Position numbers and translations under genes: made by a program. 64,000 nucleotides of DNA from Lytechinus pictus (Eukaryota > Echinodermata > Echinoidea > Temnopleuroida > Toxopneustidae). The stretch is from the NCBI RefSeq assembly GCF_037042905.1, contig NC_087258.1, positions 10,219,501 to 10,283,500 on the forward strand, read 5' to 3'. Below the pieces are notes generated by a model that saw only the letters and a program-made list of their open reading frames with translations, was not told the DNA's origin and did no database searches. Shown here piece after piece: positions 54,201-63,528 of the stretch. Positions within the stretch are counted from its first letter, which is position 1. Every line of letters begins with the position of its first letter.

Positions 54201-57200
54201 AATGTCATCTTAAAATTTGTGACAGTGGTATTATCTTTATCAGAATAAAAGCGAATATTTAGTCGTAATGACGTCATAGCGATCTTACGATTGCCTACGA
54301 TTTGAAACTTATTTGGCCTGTACTCCAAAATAAACACTTGCACTCGTCCAGAGTACAGAAAGTATTCTTTCAGTTAATTTGAGCCTCATATAAAAAGATA
54401 CTTTTCATTTACGTTTCCAGATAATGAGCAAAATGCAATTATTCAAAAATCGGAACGTGGACCAGTTGTAGGGTGTGCGTTAGCCATTAAAGAGTTACAA
54501 TCAAACGCAACAATAAAACTTCGTTTATTGCAAGTATTTAAGGACGTTCCACAGTTAAAATGAATTCCATGTCATTTTCACCAAATTTTGCAGAGAGTTA
54601 CTTTGGTATCTATGCATTATGAAAATGCAAAAAATAACATAGGTTCATGTGCTTATTTTTTTTCTACGGGTCTTCAAAGTCGCCGTATTTGAATGATATG
54701 CAATCTTGCGCAATCAAGAGAATTATGCCTCTCTTAGACCTCACGAATTCACCAAATGAGTGTAAATCATCTTCACTCAGTAGATACCGCATCAAACTTC
54801 ATCAAATTTTCAAGATATATAACAAAGTGTATACAAAAGAAAGAGAAAGTCTTTTAATTGGTAGAACTATATCTATTTGGAGTCAGCAGCGCCCTCATTT
54901 GGCAAGAATGGTGCAAAAACTCGGAAAAAACAAATCTTCAAAGACGTGAATCTACTCAAAAATTTAAAAAAGTATTTTGTAAGCTGCACTTTTTTCAAAA
55001 TCCATGTCATTTTCATCAAATTCGGCTAAATTGTAGAGGAATGCATATCGAAGGTGTAGGGAAGTTAAAAATATGGGGTCCATGTGCTCGTTTTTTAACT
55101 ATGAGTGTTCAAAGTGATGCGAGTTGGCATGAAAATCACCCAAATGCGCCCAAAACGTGCAAAAGTCTAATAATGCCGTCTAAAATGCGAATGGTTCCGT
55201 AGTTTTGCCCCCAAACATTCAAAATCTATGTCATTTTCATCATTCTCTCCAGATTTGTAGAAGAATATATTCTGAAGACATAAAAATATTAAAAATATCG
55301 GGTCCATGTGCTCGTTTTTTAACTATGAGTGTTCAAAGTGATGCGAGTTGGCATGCAAATCGCCCAAATGCGCCCAAAACGTGCAAAAGTCTAATAATGC
55401 CGTCTAAAATGCGAATGGTTCCGTATTTCGCTCCAAAACATTCAAAATCCATGTCATTTTCATCATACTCTCTAGATTTGTAGAGGAATATATTCTAAAG
55501 ACATTAAGATATTAAAAATATGGGGTCCATGTGCTTGTTTTTAAACTATCAGTGTCCAAAGTGTTGCGAGTTGGCTTGAAAATATTGAAATCCACCTAAA
55601 ATGCGCCGAAAACGTGCAAACGTCTAATAATACCGTCTAAAATGCGAATAGTTCCGTAGTTTTGCTCCCAAACATTCAAAATCCATGTCAATTTCAACAT
55701 ATTCTCTAGATTTACAGAGGAATATATTCTGATGACGTTAAAATATTAGAAACATGGGTTCCATTTGCTCGTTTTTAAGCTATTAGTGTCTAAACTGTTG
55801 CGAGTTGGCTTGAAACAGCCCAAAATGAGCCGAAAACAAGTAAAAGTCTGATTATACCGTCCAAAAATGTCTGAAATGCCAATGGTTCCTTAGTCCTGCT
55901 CCCAAACATTCAAAATCCATGTCATTTTCGTCATACTTTCTATATTTATAGAGGAATATATTCTGAAGAAGTTAAGATGTTTAAACTATGGGGTTCATGT
56001 GCTCGTTTTCAAATGATCAGTGTCCAAAGTGTTGCGAGTTTGCTTAAAACAGTCTATAATGCGCCTAAAACGGGCAAAAGTCTAACACCGTCCAAAATGT
56101 CTAAAATACGAATGGTTCCTCAGTCCTGCTCCCAAACATTCAAAATCCATGTCATTTTCATCATACTCTCTAGATTTGTATAGGAATATATTCTGAAGAA
56201 GTTAAGATGTTAAAATTATGGGGTCCATGTGCTCGTTTTCAAATTATCAGTGTCCAAAGTGTTGCGAGTTGGCTTTAAACAGTCTATAATGCGCCTAAAA
56301 CGGGCAAAAGTCTAATACCGTCCACAATGTCTAAAATACGAATGGTTCCTTAGTCCTGCTCCCAAACATTCAAAATTCATGTCATTTTCATCATACTCTC
56401 TAGATTTGTAAAGGAATATATTCTGAAGAAGTAAAGATGTTTAAATTATGGGGTCCATGCGCTCGTTTTCAAATTATCAGTGTCCAAAGTGTTGCGAGTT
56501 GGCTTTAAACAGTCTTTAATGCGCCTAAAACGGGCAAAAGTCTAATACCGTCCAAAATGTCTAAAATATGAATGGTTCCTTAGTCCTGCTCCCAAACATT
56601 CAAAATCCATGTCATTTTCATCATACTCTCTAGATTTGTAGAAAAATATATTCTAAAGAAGTTAAGACATTACAAATTTGGGGTCCATGTGCTCGTTTTC
56701 AAATTATCAGTGTCCAAAGTATTGCGCGTTGGCTTGAAACAGCCCAAAATGCACCGAAAACAAGCAAAAGTCTGTTAATACCGTCTAAAATGCGAGTGGT
56801 TCCGTAGTCTTGCTCCCAAACATTGAAAATCCATGTCGTTTTCATCATACTTTGCACATAGATATTTTAGCACCTGAATATTCCAAATATGCAAAAATTA
56901 ACATCGGTCCATGTGCTTGATATTTTGCTATAGAGCTTAAAAGTTAACCCAAAATGGATGATGTTCTTATGAATTGCGCATCCAAAAGAATTCGGCATTT
57001 TTAGACCTCACGAGATCACAACATTGAGATTAAAGCCCTATTAATCAGTCAAAATCCATGAAAATTTCGTCAAATTTTGCAATATGATTAATAATTGTAT
57101 CCGTAAGATGGATAATCTATCGATTGCTGTCAATTGTTTGCTCATTTAAGTCTAACAACACTCTCAGTTCTTAGAAATTGCGGGAAAGATATAACCTCAA

Positions 57201-60200
57201 AAATGTCAAATTTCAATAACAAACTTGAGAAGTATAAGAAATGCTGCACTTTATTCAAAATCCATGTCATTTTCACCAAACTTTGCAAAGTTGTTCAGGA
57301 AGGTATACCTAAGAGGTGCAAACATTAAAAAATATGGGTTCATGTGCTTGTTTTGAAACTATCAGCACTCTGATTAGAGCAAATATGCTTCTTAAAACAC
57401 CCGAAAACGCGCCAAAAGCAGTATCTGTGAGGAAAAATTCCGAACCACTTTTCCATTTATTCATACTCGGGGGTCATAATCATCATACTTTGCAGCACTA
57501 CAGAGAAACTATTTTGAAATTGTAGAGGAATTTTAAAAAAATGGTCCATGGAATAATTCCAGTTTATTAGCTTCATAAAAAAAACACATCAGATCTGCAG
57601 TTAATGTAGATAAGGATAAAAATCAGCTCACATTACCTACAGCTGATTAAATCACAAGTTCATCCATTGTGACGTCAGCGCGCAGAGTGTAAAATATGCG
57701 CAGATCATGATGCGCACAAACATAACTGTGGAACGTCCTTAATACGCGCGTTTCATTTGCCTATAATAATGTTGCATTTGTTTTCTTTTTATGTTAAGCT
57801 ATTGCAATTCTTTCTACAACGGCCCCCAGATCAAACATATTCTATACTTACACTCTGACGAGAACAGATCGTCGTGTCGGTGCAAGAACGCCCTTATCAA
57901 AATATTTTCGAGTACTGCGTCGGTGCAGAAATTCCATTACGTTATTGACTTATATGCGCGCTGCTACTGGATTTTTTGGCGAGCATGCGATGCGCGAAAG
58001 TTTGGTGTTAGGCATAAGGTGTTACATTGCAAAAACTCCGGTGATGATTGAACACCAGCCCGGAATCTATATATGTCCACACCAGAGAAGTATTGAAACA
58101 ACACCAGTTTGGAATCAAACCGATGCTGTTTTAATACTAATTGGTGTTGTATAAACACCTTTCTGGTGTTAGACCAAAACGAAACTGGTCTTTTTTAACA
58201 CTTCTCTGATGTGGACATATAGATTCCGGGCTGGGGTGTTAAATCAACATCGGAGTTTTTGCAGTGTAGGGTGTTCTTGCACCGACAAGGTGTATGCTAC
58301 AATGGGTTTGCCGTGTGACTCAATTGAACTAATCTATATTATATTGAACATTGTTCTTGGAAGTTTTGTTATGGAAAATTTATATTTTGTTTTGCATTTA
58401 ACTCGCTTTCGATAGTACTAGAATATAGGAAAGCCGTAAGGGGCTGCAAAATGAGGACGATTTTGGTATTTTCCATTTTTTCATGTAATCCTATTTCATT
58501 ATATTAATAAACCAATGACATTTTACATGGTTAAAAAAGAGAATCATTGATATCCGGCACATAAAAATTCCGTACACAGTAAAAAATAAAATATAAAAAT
58601 AACAGTTGTTTAAAAAGTTTAAACGGGCTTAAACAACGTGCCTAAAATTTTAAACAGTGTTTTTACAGTGTATCTATTACAAATTTGCAATGGATAATCA
58701 GACTTGCAATTAGAACTGGACCAAATTTGACTCAGCAAATTGTACGTTCCTGGCAACGCTTTGTTTGTCCTGAGGAATTGAGAATAAAGACTTTTTTTTT
58801 TCTCCCTCTCTCTTTCTTGAAGCTAAGCCAAAAAAGGTCTTCATGGGTACATGGACACCATGGGCGCCTTGGTTTAAATGCAGCACCAAGTGTGCAGGGG
58901 GTACTAAAGAGCGATACCGTACATGCCTTGGTAAAGCTGGCGAGGAGCTCGGAATTGCGGAGTGTGTAGGTGGCGACATCCAGTATGGTGATTGCGGAGA
59001 TCCGAAGTGTAAGCCCAAACCTCACGTATGGAAACCTAAGCCTGCTGTTAAAAAGAGTAAGATGACTTTTATTATTTTTTGTCTCCAATTAGAGGATTTA
59101 CTTACACCATTGCAACATAACACATCATTAAAATGAACATACATGAGATGACAGGACATTTTGAAAAAGTATATCGATACAAAACAATTACATATAGTTA
59201 TGCAATCATCCAATAATCTTACATAAGTTATAACATATTGAAGACATAAAGTGAAAACAAAACATTTACTGAGTTTCATACGTGTTCGGTAATTTATCTG
59301 GGTAAATATTAAACATATCTTTTTCTGTACCGAGCTTTCATTTCTACTCTACTTTCTTTTTCTGTTAAGAATATAAATGTCAGATTATCTCTCTTTTCTT
59401 TTCCAGATATGTTTCTTTAAATAATGACTTTGTGAATGCACCCAAGTGCAATGGTCAGAAGTAAAACCAAATTTTCGTCTACTTCATGTTTAAACAAAAT
59501 TTTGTAATTGATTTCTAAATCTTTATGAAGTAATTTTTAGTCAGTTCTTTCAAATATTCAGACATGATTTATTCAAATCACAAGAAATGAAAGCGTGGTG
59601 AATATATTCCTCCATTCCACAATGCGAACATGGGTTCACTAAACCCCATTCGTGTAGGTTTCTTCTCACAGGTAAGATGACTTTTATCGTTTGGACAAGG
59701 GGAAGGGGTGTGAACACACTTAGAATCGCATACATCGGCTAATTGGAATTATGAGGATGGTACCAAAGGTGTTTCCGGGCCCCGTTGCATAAAAGTTACT
59801 ATTACGGTAGCTTTGCCATCCAATGGTAACTACCATGGAAACGATGATCAACAGCCAATCAAAATCGAGGATTCCATGCAAGCTACCATTGGATAGCATA
59901 TAGACCATAATGGTAACTTTTATGCAACGGGGCCCTGGAGTTTCAAATTATCCCATCAACGATTCGAGGTTTCATTAGGACTTATATGCCTTCAAGACCC
60001 TTTGTCGACATGTTTTGGGGGCACCCCTCCAGGCCTTCCAAAAAAGAAAGAAAAATGAAGGGTTTCATTATGGTTAGTAGTAAACGGTGCAAACTACAGG
60101 AGCTGAGTTCTGTCTCGCATTAATGTTTACACATAAGTTTTTCAAAACACATTATAATTTGTGCGTATAAAAATGTAACATCTCTTTTCAGAAATGGCTC

Positions 60201-63200
60201 AATGGACGGAGTGGGAGACGTGGCTGAAATGCGACAAGAAATGCGGTCCCGGTGAAAGGGACCGTTGGCGGGAATGTATGGCCGGGGAGAAATACAGGAA
60301 ACAGGAGGAATGTGGTGACCCTAATGGTTACAAAGAGCTAGAACCCTGCTACTTGAAACCCTGCGAAGAAATAATTAGGGGTGAGAGGAGAAGCAATTAT
60401 CCACAAGCAAAGAAAAAAAAAATTATAAAGTTGATTCATCATTACTCACTCTGTCGAAAAGGCCCCCCTTTTTGTATTTCTGATGCCATACTACAGTATC
60501 AAAATATCATTGTAGACAATCATTACACATTAATGAATAATTCATCTCATACTTGTTATCAATTGGGGTTGAATATTTTACCTAGGAACTTGATTCCTGT
60601 CAGAGGAAGGGAACCCAAGACCATTGCATTCAAGGTCAGGGGGGGGGGGCTTTTCTTTAACATTTCTTTAACACTTTCCTTCAGTTTGATGAGTTCAGAC
60701 GCATTGTTACTATGGTGACTGTCAGATAAAACCTGACTTGTCGGATAAAATTTTCGACGAGTGAAACGCTCCCCTGGTCTTTCAAGATTTTGAACTATTC
60801 TAAAAATTTGTCGAGGAGTCCTCGAAATCTTTTTGATTTCCGAAGTATTTCCTCTATCAGTGGCGGATGCCTTTGACGCAATACCACTATTGTCTGTGCA
60901 AAATGGTGGACCAGGCCTAAGTATTCTCTAATGCGGCTAGATCCGCCACTGCATACCAATCCTGGCTTCATCCCAAATCCTGTACCAGATACATTTTCAC
61001 GTACGTAGGTCATGACTTTTGGACGAATGTAGCCATAGCTCAAAAGAGCCATTAGATCCCCAACTGTCGTTATGTCATCAATGGTGTGATATCCGAATCA
61101 AACGGATTAACATGAAAAGTAATCAATTATCGTATTTATTTTCAATTGGTGTAGCTGGCGTCGAATGGACACCCTGGAAGGAATGGTCTGATTGCAATTG
61201 TGACGATGGCACTCGAGAACGATATCGGATATGTCAATATGAAACATCAAAGGAGTATACTTTGGGATGCAGGGGTGAATACAAAGATACCAGCTCCTGC
61301 AGTTCAACGTCTTGTGGAGGGCAAGGTGGGTCGCTTTCCATGCCAAGGACAGGGGCGGGTGCCGCCCCTGGGAGAACAGACAAGTCCAATGTCCAACACA
61401 AGAACAACCCTCCTAAACAATCCAGCAGTAGACCGGACGTCAAGGCTTGGTCAACATGGAATGATTGGTCAACTTGTACCGCAACCTGCGGCAAAGGCAC
61501 CCGATCCCGTTGGCGTCAATGTGAAGGCCCTGATCAATCCCTGGCTGCTGGCTGCGTCGGGGAGTACATGGACTTCAGCGACTGCGAATCTCAGCCTTGT
61601 CAGTCAGCTTCCCGTTCAGGCTCGAGTCAAGGTTCCAGTTCTGGGTCGAGTCAAGTTTTACCTTCCGGTTCGAATCAAGGTTCGCGTTTGGATTCGAGTC
61701 AAGGTTCTAGATTCGGTTCTAATCAAGGTTTACCGTCCGGTTCAAGTCAAGGTTCTAGATCCGATTCTAGTCAAGGTTCGCCTTCCGGTTCGAGTCAGGG
61801 TTTGCGTTCGGGTTCGAGTCAAGGTTCCAGATCGGGCTCGAGTCAAGGCTTACGTTCGGGTTCGAGTCAAGGTTCCAGTTCCAGTCAAGGTTCGCATTAT
61901 GTTTACTTGATTACAGTCAATCCAAGGGCATCCCTGTACAGGGGGGGGGGGGGGGCTTGATAAAAAAAGATGAAGAGAAAATTTACTAGAAAAGTCTTGA
62001 AAGATCACGGCTTGTCGCGCATCCTTATCATTTATCTGAAAATAATAAATTTAGCTTTTGTCTTATCCCCTAAAGTAAGAACTTGGCACGGTACCCGATT
62101 CTTGAATTCTGTTTTATGAGACACTGAAAATTACCTATTCTGGTATTTTTTTCACTGTATTTTTCATGTACCTCAACTACAGTAGAACTGAATGGATGAA
62201 ATATGAAATTAGTCAGATATGATGTTAACATAAATCGATAGGGCAACGATTCCCCCCCCCCCCCGCCTCCCTCCTCAGTTAAGATCGTTCTACAAACCAA
62301 TAGTCTCAAGTGTGTATAGGAGGAAAGTTGAGTACCCCTTCCCCCGCCTCCCCCCAAAAAAACTTAAAACAAAGGGGGGGGGGGGCTGAATACAGAGGCC
62401 TACAAAAATAAGCAGTATAGCGCCTGTATAGATATTCAACGGCATTATATTTTTCTGAATACCAGTTGCTCAGTTAAACCACTCATCATTTGGACTGATA
62501 TTCTTGAGGAAAATTCATGTTTTAGTATCCGTTTTCAGACATGTCTATTATCATCTCACGTTACACAGGAAACATTGGGAGGGCCAATATGCCTACCGTG
62601 AACCGGGCACAATCGAGAGGAGGGGGAGAAAATATAGCAAAAGATGGTGGCGGTGGTGGAGGAGGAGGTGGGACCGACTGGGGGGCTTGGAACAGCTGGC
62701 AGTCATGCACGGTCACGTGTGGGACCGGTGTGCGCATGCGTTATCGGGAGTGTACTTCCAGCAGTTGCATCGGTGAAGATGTTGATTCGGAAGACTGTTA
62801 CGCTGATGAACTCTGTGAAGGTGAGTTTCGTGATGAGAAACGATTTTCAAAACAGCACGGATAACATTTTGACTATGGTCCCTATTCAGAGGTCAGGTTT
62901 AACTTAGACCACGTTCTAACTCTGTGCTAAAATTATGGGGAGTCGAAAACTTAAAAAAATGTGTTTATATTGTATATTTATATTTTTACAATTTTGTTGC
63001 CTTTTAAATGAAGAAAAATACTACAAAATACTTGTTATCATTCCCAGACAATACTATCATTTATGCATCAAATGGGTTAACAAATTGGATACGTACTTTT
63101 AGGGAATTGTGCCGCAATGGGCTATCTATACTTAAACCACAACTTTAAACTAAGGCTTAATTCAAACCTGAACTCGGAATATGAGCCAATATGAATCTGA

Positions 63201-63528
63201 GAACAGTGGGGTAAACACGCTATGTTACTACATATTTATGATTTTCTCGACATCATTTATACAGAACATTGTCGATTTTGTCCATTTTTAATAGAATGTG
63301 GCAGTGTGACCTTGTATCAGAAAAGATCTAGGATCATACTGCCACAACAAAGCAATAATAATATTCCATTATACATGTTGTACATTCCAGATAGTACAGA
63401 GATCAGTGAATTTGAGGCGGACGTAGGAAAGGGCGTGGTCATCAGTTGCCTTGGAAACCGATTCGTGGAAGATCATCCTGGGTCAAAGGTCGTTTGGTCA
63501 AAGAATGAGCAACCCATTGAAATGAATG
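48005..63528 (+). CDS. Gene 2: TSP1-repeat / Ig receptor, paralogue of gene 1 (both ends partial)
   Basis: Ten supported exons join into 791 codons in one frame, all phase 1-1: nine TSP1 repeats (one split over two exons, two sharing an exon), a Ser/Gly/Gln repeat linker, and the first half of an Ig domain. The membrane-proximal TSP1 and the Ig half-exon are close to gene 1 (shared FVEDHPGSKVVWSKNE), so the two genes arose by tandem duplication. The second Ig half, membrane and tail exons should lie past 64 kb. Compared with gene 1, the TSP1 repeats are more numerous and more divergent, and five of nine lack the O-fucose acceptor residue. Introns are up to 5 kb and carry several transposons. 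The first visible exon is internal, so the N-terminus is not seen. Confidence 0.82.
48209..49218 (+). other. Intron of gene 2, first part
   Basis: AT-rich intronic sequence with a G-tract at 48881. No exon-like WxxW segment or RNA feature was seen. Confidence 0.4.
49219..49792. mobile_element. Foldback element of about 570 bp in gene 2 intron
   Basis: Two arms of about 220 bp are reverse complements: GGGTGTCCGGACA, GAAGCCTTCTTTTTTGTCTT and AATATGAATTCAATACTTGT on the left recur inverted on the right. They are separated by about 115 bp of ATCATCATTATGATT-rich sequence. No ORF. Confidence 0.8.
50014..50115 (+). CDS. Gene 2 exon: TSP1 repeat 2, first half
   Basis: Acceptor TTTTTGTATAG ends at 50013, donor GTAATA at 50116, 34 codons, phase 1-1. 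It encodes AWEPWYQWSACDKTCGRG and SRMCLWG, that is, the three Trp and first three Cys only. The rest of the domain is in the next exon. Confidence 0.82.
50559..50803. mobile_element. GGGCCC-terminus MITE inside the split-TSP1 intron
   Basis: The ends are GGGCCCCGTCTTACAAAGAG and, reverse-complemented, GGGCCCGTCTTACAAAGAG. Next to each end is a secondary palindrome, ACGATTGATCCAATCAATCG on the left and GCGATTGATCGGATCAATCG on the right. It sits in the intron at 50116-51006. Confidence 0.85.
51007..51087 (+). CDS. Gene 2 exon: TSP1 repeat 2, second half
   Basis: A short 27-codon exon with acceptor CTCATCTAG ending at 51006 and donor GTAAGT at 51088, phase 1-1. It reads TAITSGCPGKGERMLTCEGE followed by PCPTQ, supplying the last three cysteines needed by the preceding half-exon. 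The split codon gives Gly at the join. Confidence 0.78.
51088..52598 (+). other. Intron of gene 2
   Basis: Non-coding. From about 52200 to 52510 it has repeated GGTGCA / TGCACC text in both orientations, for example CTTTTGCACCTTTAAAGGTG, and around 52165 a match to the dispersed repeat at 12930. Otherwise nothing was recognised. Confidence 0.4.
52599..52817 (+). CDS. Gene 2 exon: TSP1 repeat 3
   Basis: Acceptor TCTTCCGATAG ends at 52598, donor GTATGT at 52818, 73 codons, phase 1-1. The core is WQDWKEWSHCPGKCSQR, then RYRDC, VGCRGKHVEIQNC and PSC, with a Lys/Glu-rich C-terminal linker. The CPGKC motif lacks the O-fucose Ser/Thr and the following Gly. Confidence 0.88.
53292..53450. mobile_element. 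GGGGCCCGTTTCATAAA-type MITE
   Basis: 31-bp terminal inverted repeats with one mismatch: GGGGCCCGTTTCATAAAGG continuing to ACTTGCAACTGT, against GGGGCTCGTTTCATAAAGG on the other strand. About 160 bp in total, with CATGGTAAC / GTTACCATG palindromes inside. Its terminus matches that of the 10.6-kb element at 15265-25901. Confidence 0.88.
53674..53862 (+). CDS. Gene 2 exon: TSP1 repeat 4
   Basis: Acceptor CGAAATACAG ends at 53673, donor GTAAGT at 53863, 63 codons, phase 1-1. The core is FWSQWDPWTPCGRTCGGG, then RKRVC, YHDCGAHDVEDRKC and QLC. The frame has no early ATG, so a simple ORF scan misses most of it. CGRTC keeps the O-fucose Thr. Confidence 0.87.
53863..54541 (+). other. Intron of gene 2
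   Basis: No firm feature. A possible tiny exon after ACGTTTCCAG (from 54421) opens in phase 1 but lacks a good donor, so it is not called. Confidence 0.35.
54542..57738 (+). mobile_element. TTAA-flanked DNA element with internal tandem repeats (3.2 kb)
   Basis: Terminal inverted repeats are GGACGTTCCACAGTTA and, at the right, the complement of TAACTGTGGAACGTCC. TTAA lies immediately outside both ends (54538-54541 and 57739-57742). TTAA duplication fits Kolobok or piggyBac superfamilies. There is no transposase, so it is non-autonomous. Most of the interior is a tandem array. The partial copy at 1-349 shows that the right end is a repeated family. Confidence 0.85.
54985..56880 (+). repeat. 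Approximately 230-bp tandem array inside the TTAA element
   Basis: At least nine units mark themselves with ATTCAAAATCCATGTCATTT, at about 54998, 55217, 55440, 55673, 55908, 56138, 56368, 56598 and 56821. Unit length is 219-235 bp. Each unit also has GGGGTCCATGTGCTCGTTTT and GTGTTGCGAGTTGGC. The middle units (55.9-56.6 kb, period 230) are the most alike, as expected from recent central expansion. Confidence 0.88.
57743..58024 (+). other. Intron of gene 2 between two elements
   Basis: Holds GTGTCGGTGCAAGAACGCC at about 57875, inverted relative to GTTCTTGCACCGACA at about 58272, which may be an outer part of the adjacent foldback element. No gene. Confidence 0.35.
58025..58266. mobile_element. 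Foldback MITE of about 240 bp
   Basis: CATTGCAAAAACTCCGGTGA at the left pairs with CGGAGTTTTTGCAGTG at the right. Further in, AGCCCGGAATCTATAT and GTCCACACCAGAGAAGT pair with their reverse complements. The centre has repeated AACACC / GGTGTT text. No coding content. Confidence 0.8.
58267..58822 (+). other. Intron of gene 2
   Basis: AT-rich, ending in the long pyrimidine tract of the 58823 acceptor. TTTAAACAGTGTTTTTACAG-like text at 58600-58670 resembles common short repeats. No feature called. Confidence 0.35.
58823..59056 (+). CDS. Gene 2 exon: TSP1 repeat 5
   Basis: A strong acceptor with a long pyrimidine run (TCTCTTTCTTGAAG) ends at 58822, donor GTAAGA at 59057, 78 codons, phase 1-1. 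The core is GTWTPWAPWFKCSTKCAGG, then RYRTC, IAECVGGDIQYGDC and PKC, and a Lys/Pro linker (KPKPHVWKPKP). Lys replaces Ser/Thr before the second Cys. The preceding intron is 5 kb and holds the TTAA element. Confidence 0.88.
59777..59935. mobile_element. GGGCCCCGTTGCATAAA-type MITE, intact
   Basis: GGGCCCCGTTGCATAAAAGT TAC at the left and its exact inverse at the right, 159 bp overall. The interior has GATCAACAGCCAATCA, shared with 39874-40009 and, loosely, 53292-53450. Confidence 0.88.
60192..60380 (+). CDS. Gene 2 exon: TSP1 repeat 6
   Basis: Acceptor TCTTTTCAG ends at 60191, donor GTGAGA at 60381, 63 codons, phase 1-1. The core is AQWTEWETWLKCDKKCGPG, then RWREC, QEECGDPNGYKELEPC and KPC. 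CDKKC lacks the O-fucose Ser/Thr. Confidence 0.9.
60858..60951. mobile_element. Short CAGTGGCGGAT-ended MITE remnant
   Basis: CAGTGGCGGATG at the left and ATCCGCCACTG at the right are inverted, 94 bp overall, in the intron before 61155. CAGTGGCG-type ends occur in several DNA-transposon superfamilies, so no assignment is made. Confidence 0.5.
61155..61889 (+). CDS. Gene 2 exon: TSP1 repeats 7-8 and Ser/Gly/Gln repeat linker
   Basis: Acceptor TTGGTGTAG ends at 61154, phase 1. Repeat 7 is VEWTPWKEWSDCNCDDG with RYRIC and STSC. It has the same shortened CxC form as gene 1 repeat 6. A linker of about 40 residues leads to repeat 8, WSTWNDWSTCTATCGKG, with RWRQC and SQPC, which keeps the O-fucose site. 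From about 61617 an octapeptide SGSSQGSR-type repeat runs for about 11 copies. The 3' boundary is uncertain: every 24-bp unit contains CAAG|GTTC, a weak donor. The last one in phase 1 (61889) is used here. Confidence 0.8.
61617..61890 (+). repeat. 24-bp coding tandem repeat
   Basis: Units like GGTTCGAGTCAAGGTTCCAG encode SGSSQGSR or SGSSQGLR. Third-position changes between units are common, while Ser, Gly and Gln are mostly kept, which fits a repeat maintained as protein. Confidence 0.8.
61890..62538 (+). other. Intron of gene 2 with homopolymer tracts
   Basis: G-tracts at 61941 and 62375, C-tract at 62251. Nothing else was recognised. Confidence 0.4.
62539..62820 (+). CDS. Gene 2 exon: Gly-rich linker and TSP1 repeat 9
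   Basis: Acceptor TCCGTTTTCAG ends at 62538, donor GTGAGT at 62821, 94 codons, phase 1-1. A linker with nine consecutive Gly leads into DWGAWNSWQSCTVTCGTG, RMRYREC, SSCIGEDVDSEDC and ELC. It is the paralogue of gene 1 repeat 7 (7018-7260) by sequence and by its place before the Ig exon. Confidence 0.9.
62821..63390 (+). other. Intron of gene 2
   Basis: CAGGTTTAACTTAGACCACG and TCTAACTCTGTGCTAA near 62895-62930 match text at about 52878-52920, so a dispersed repeat is present. No coding feature. Confidence 0.4.
63391..63528 (+). CDS. Gene 2 exon: Ig domain, N-terminal half
   Basis: Acceptor GTACATTCCAG ends at 63390, donor GTAAGT at 63529, 46 codons, phase 1-1, the same length as the gene 1 exon at 7800-7937. 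It carries GVVISCLGN and FVEDHPGSKVVWSKNE. The second half with the YxC motif is expected past the window end. Confidence 0.9.

Noticed and set aside
54421-54480. Possible extra linker exon of gene 2 after ACGTTTCCAG
   Set aside because: The acceptor is good and phase 1 is open for a few codons, but no acceptable phase-1 donor follows and it adds no domain.
54647-56183. ORFs over the 230-bp tandem array (for example those with CARFLTMSVQSDASW)
   Set aside because: They repeat with the array unit, change frame as unit length changes, and are only partly open.
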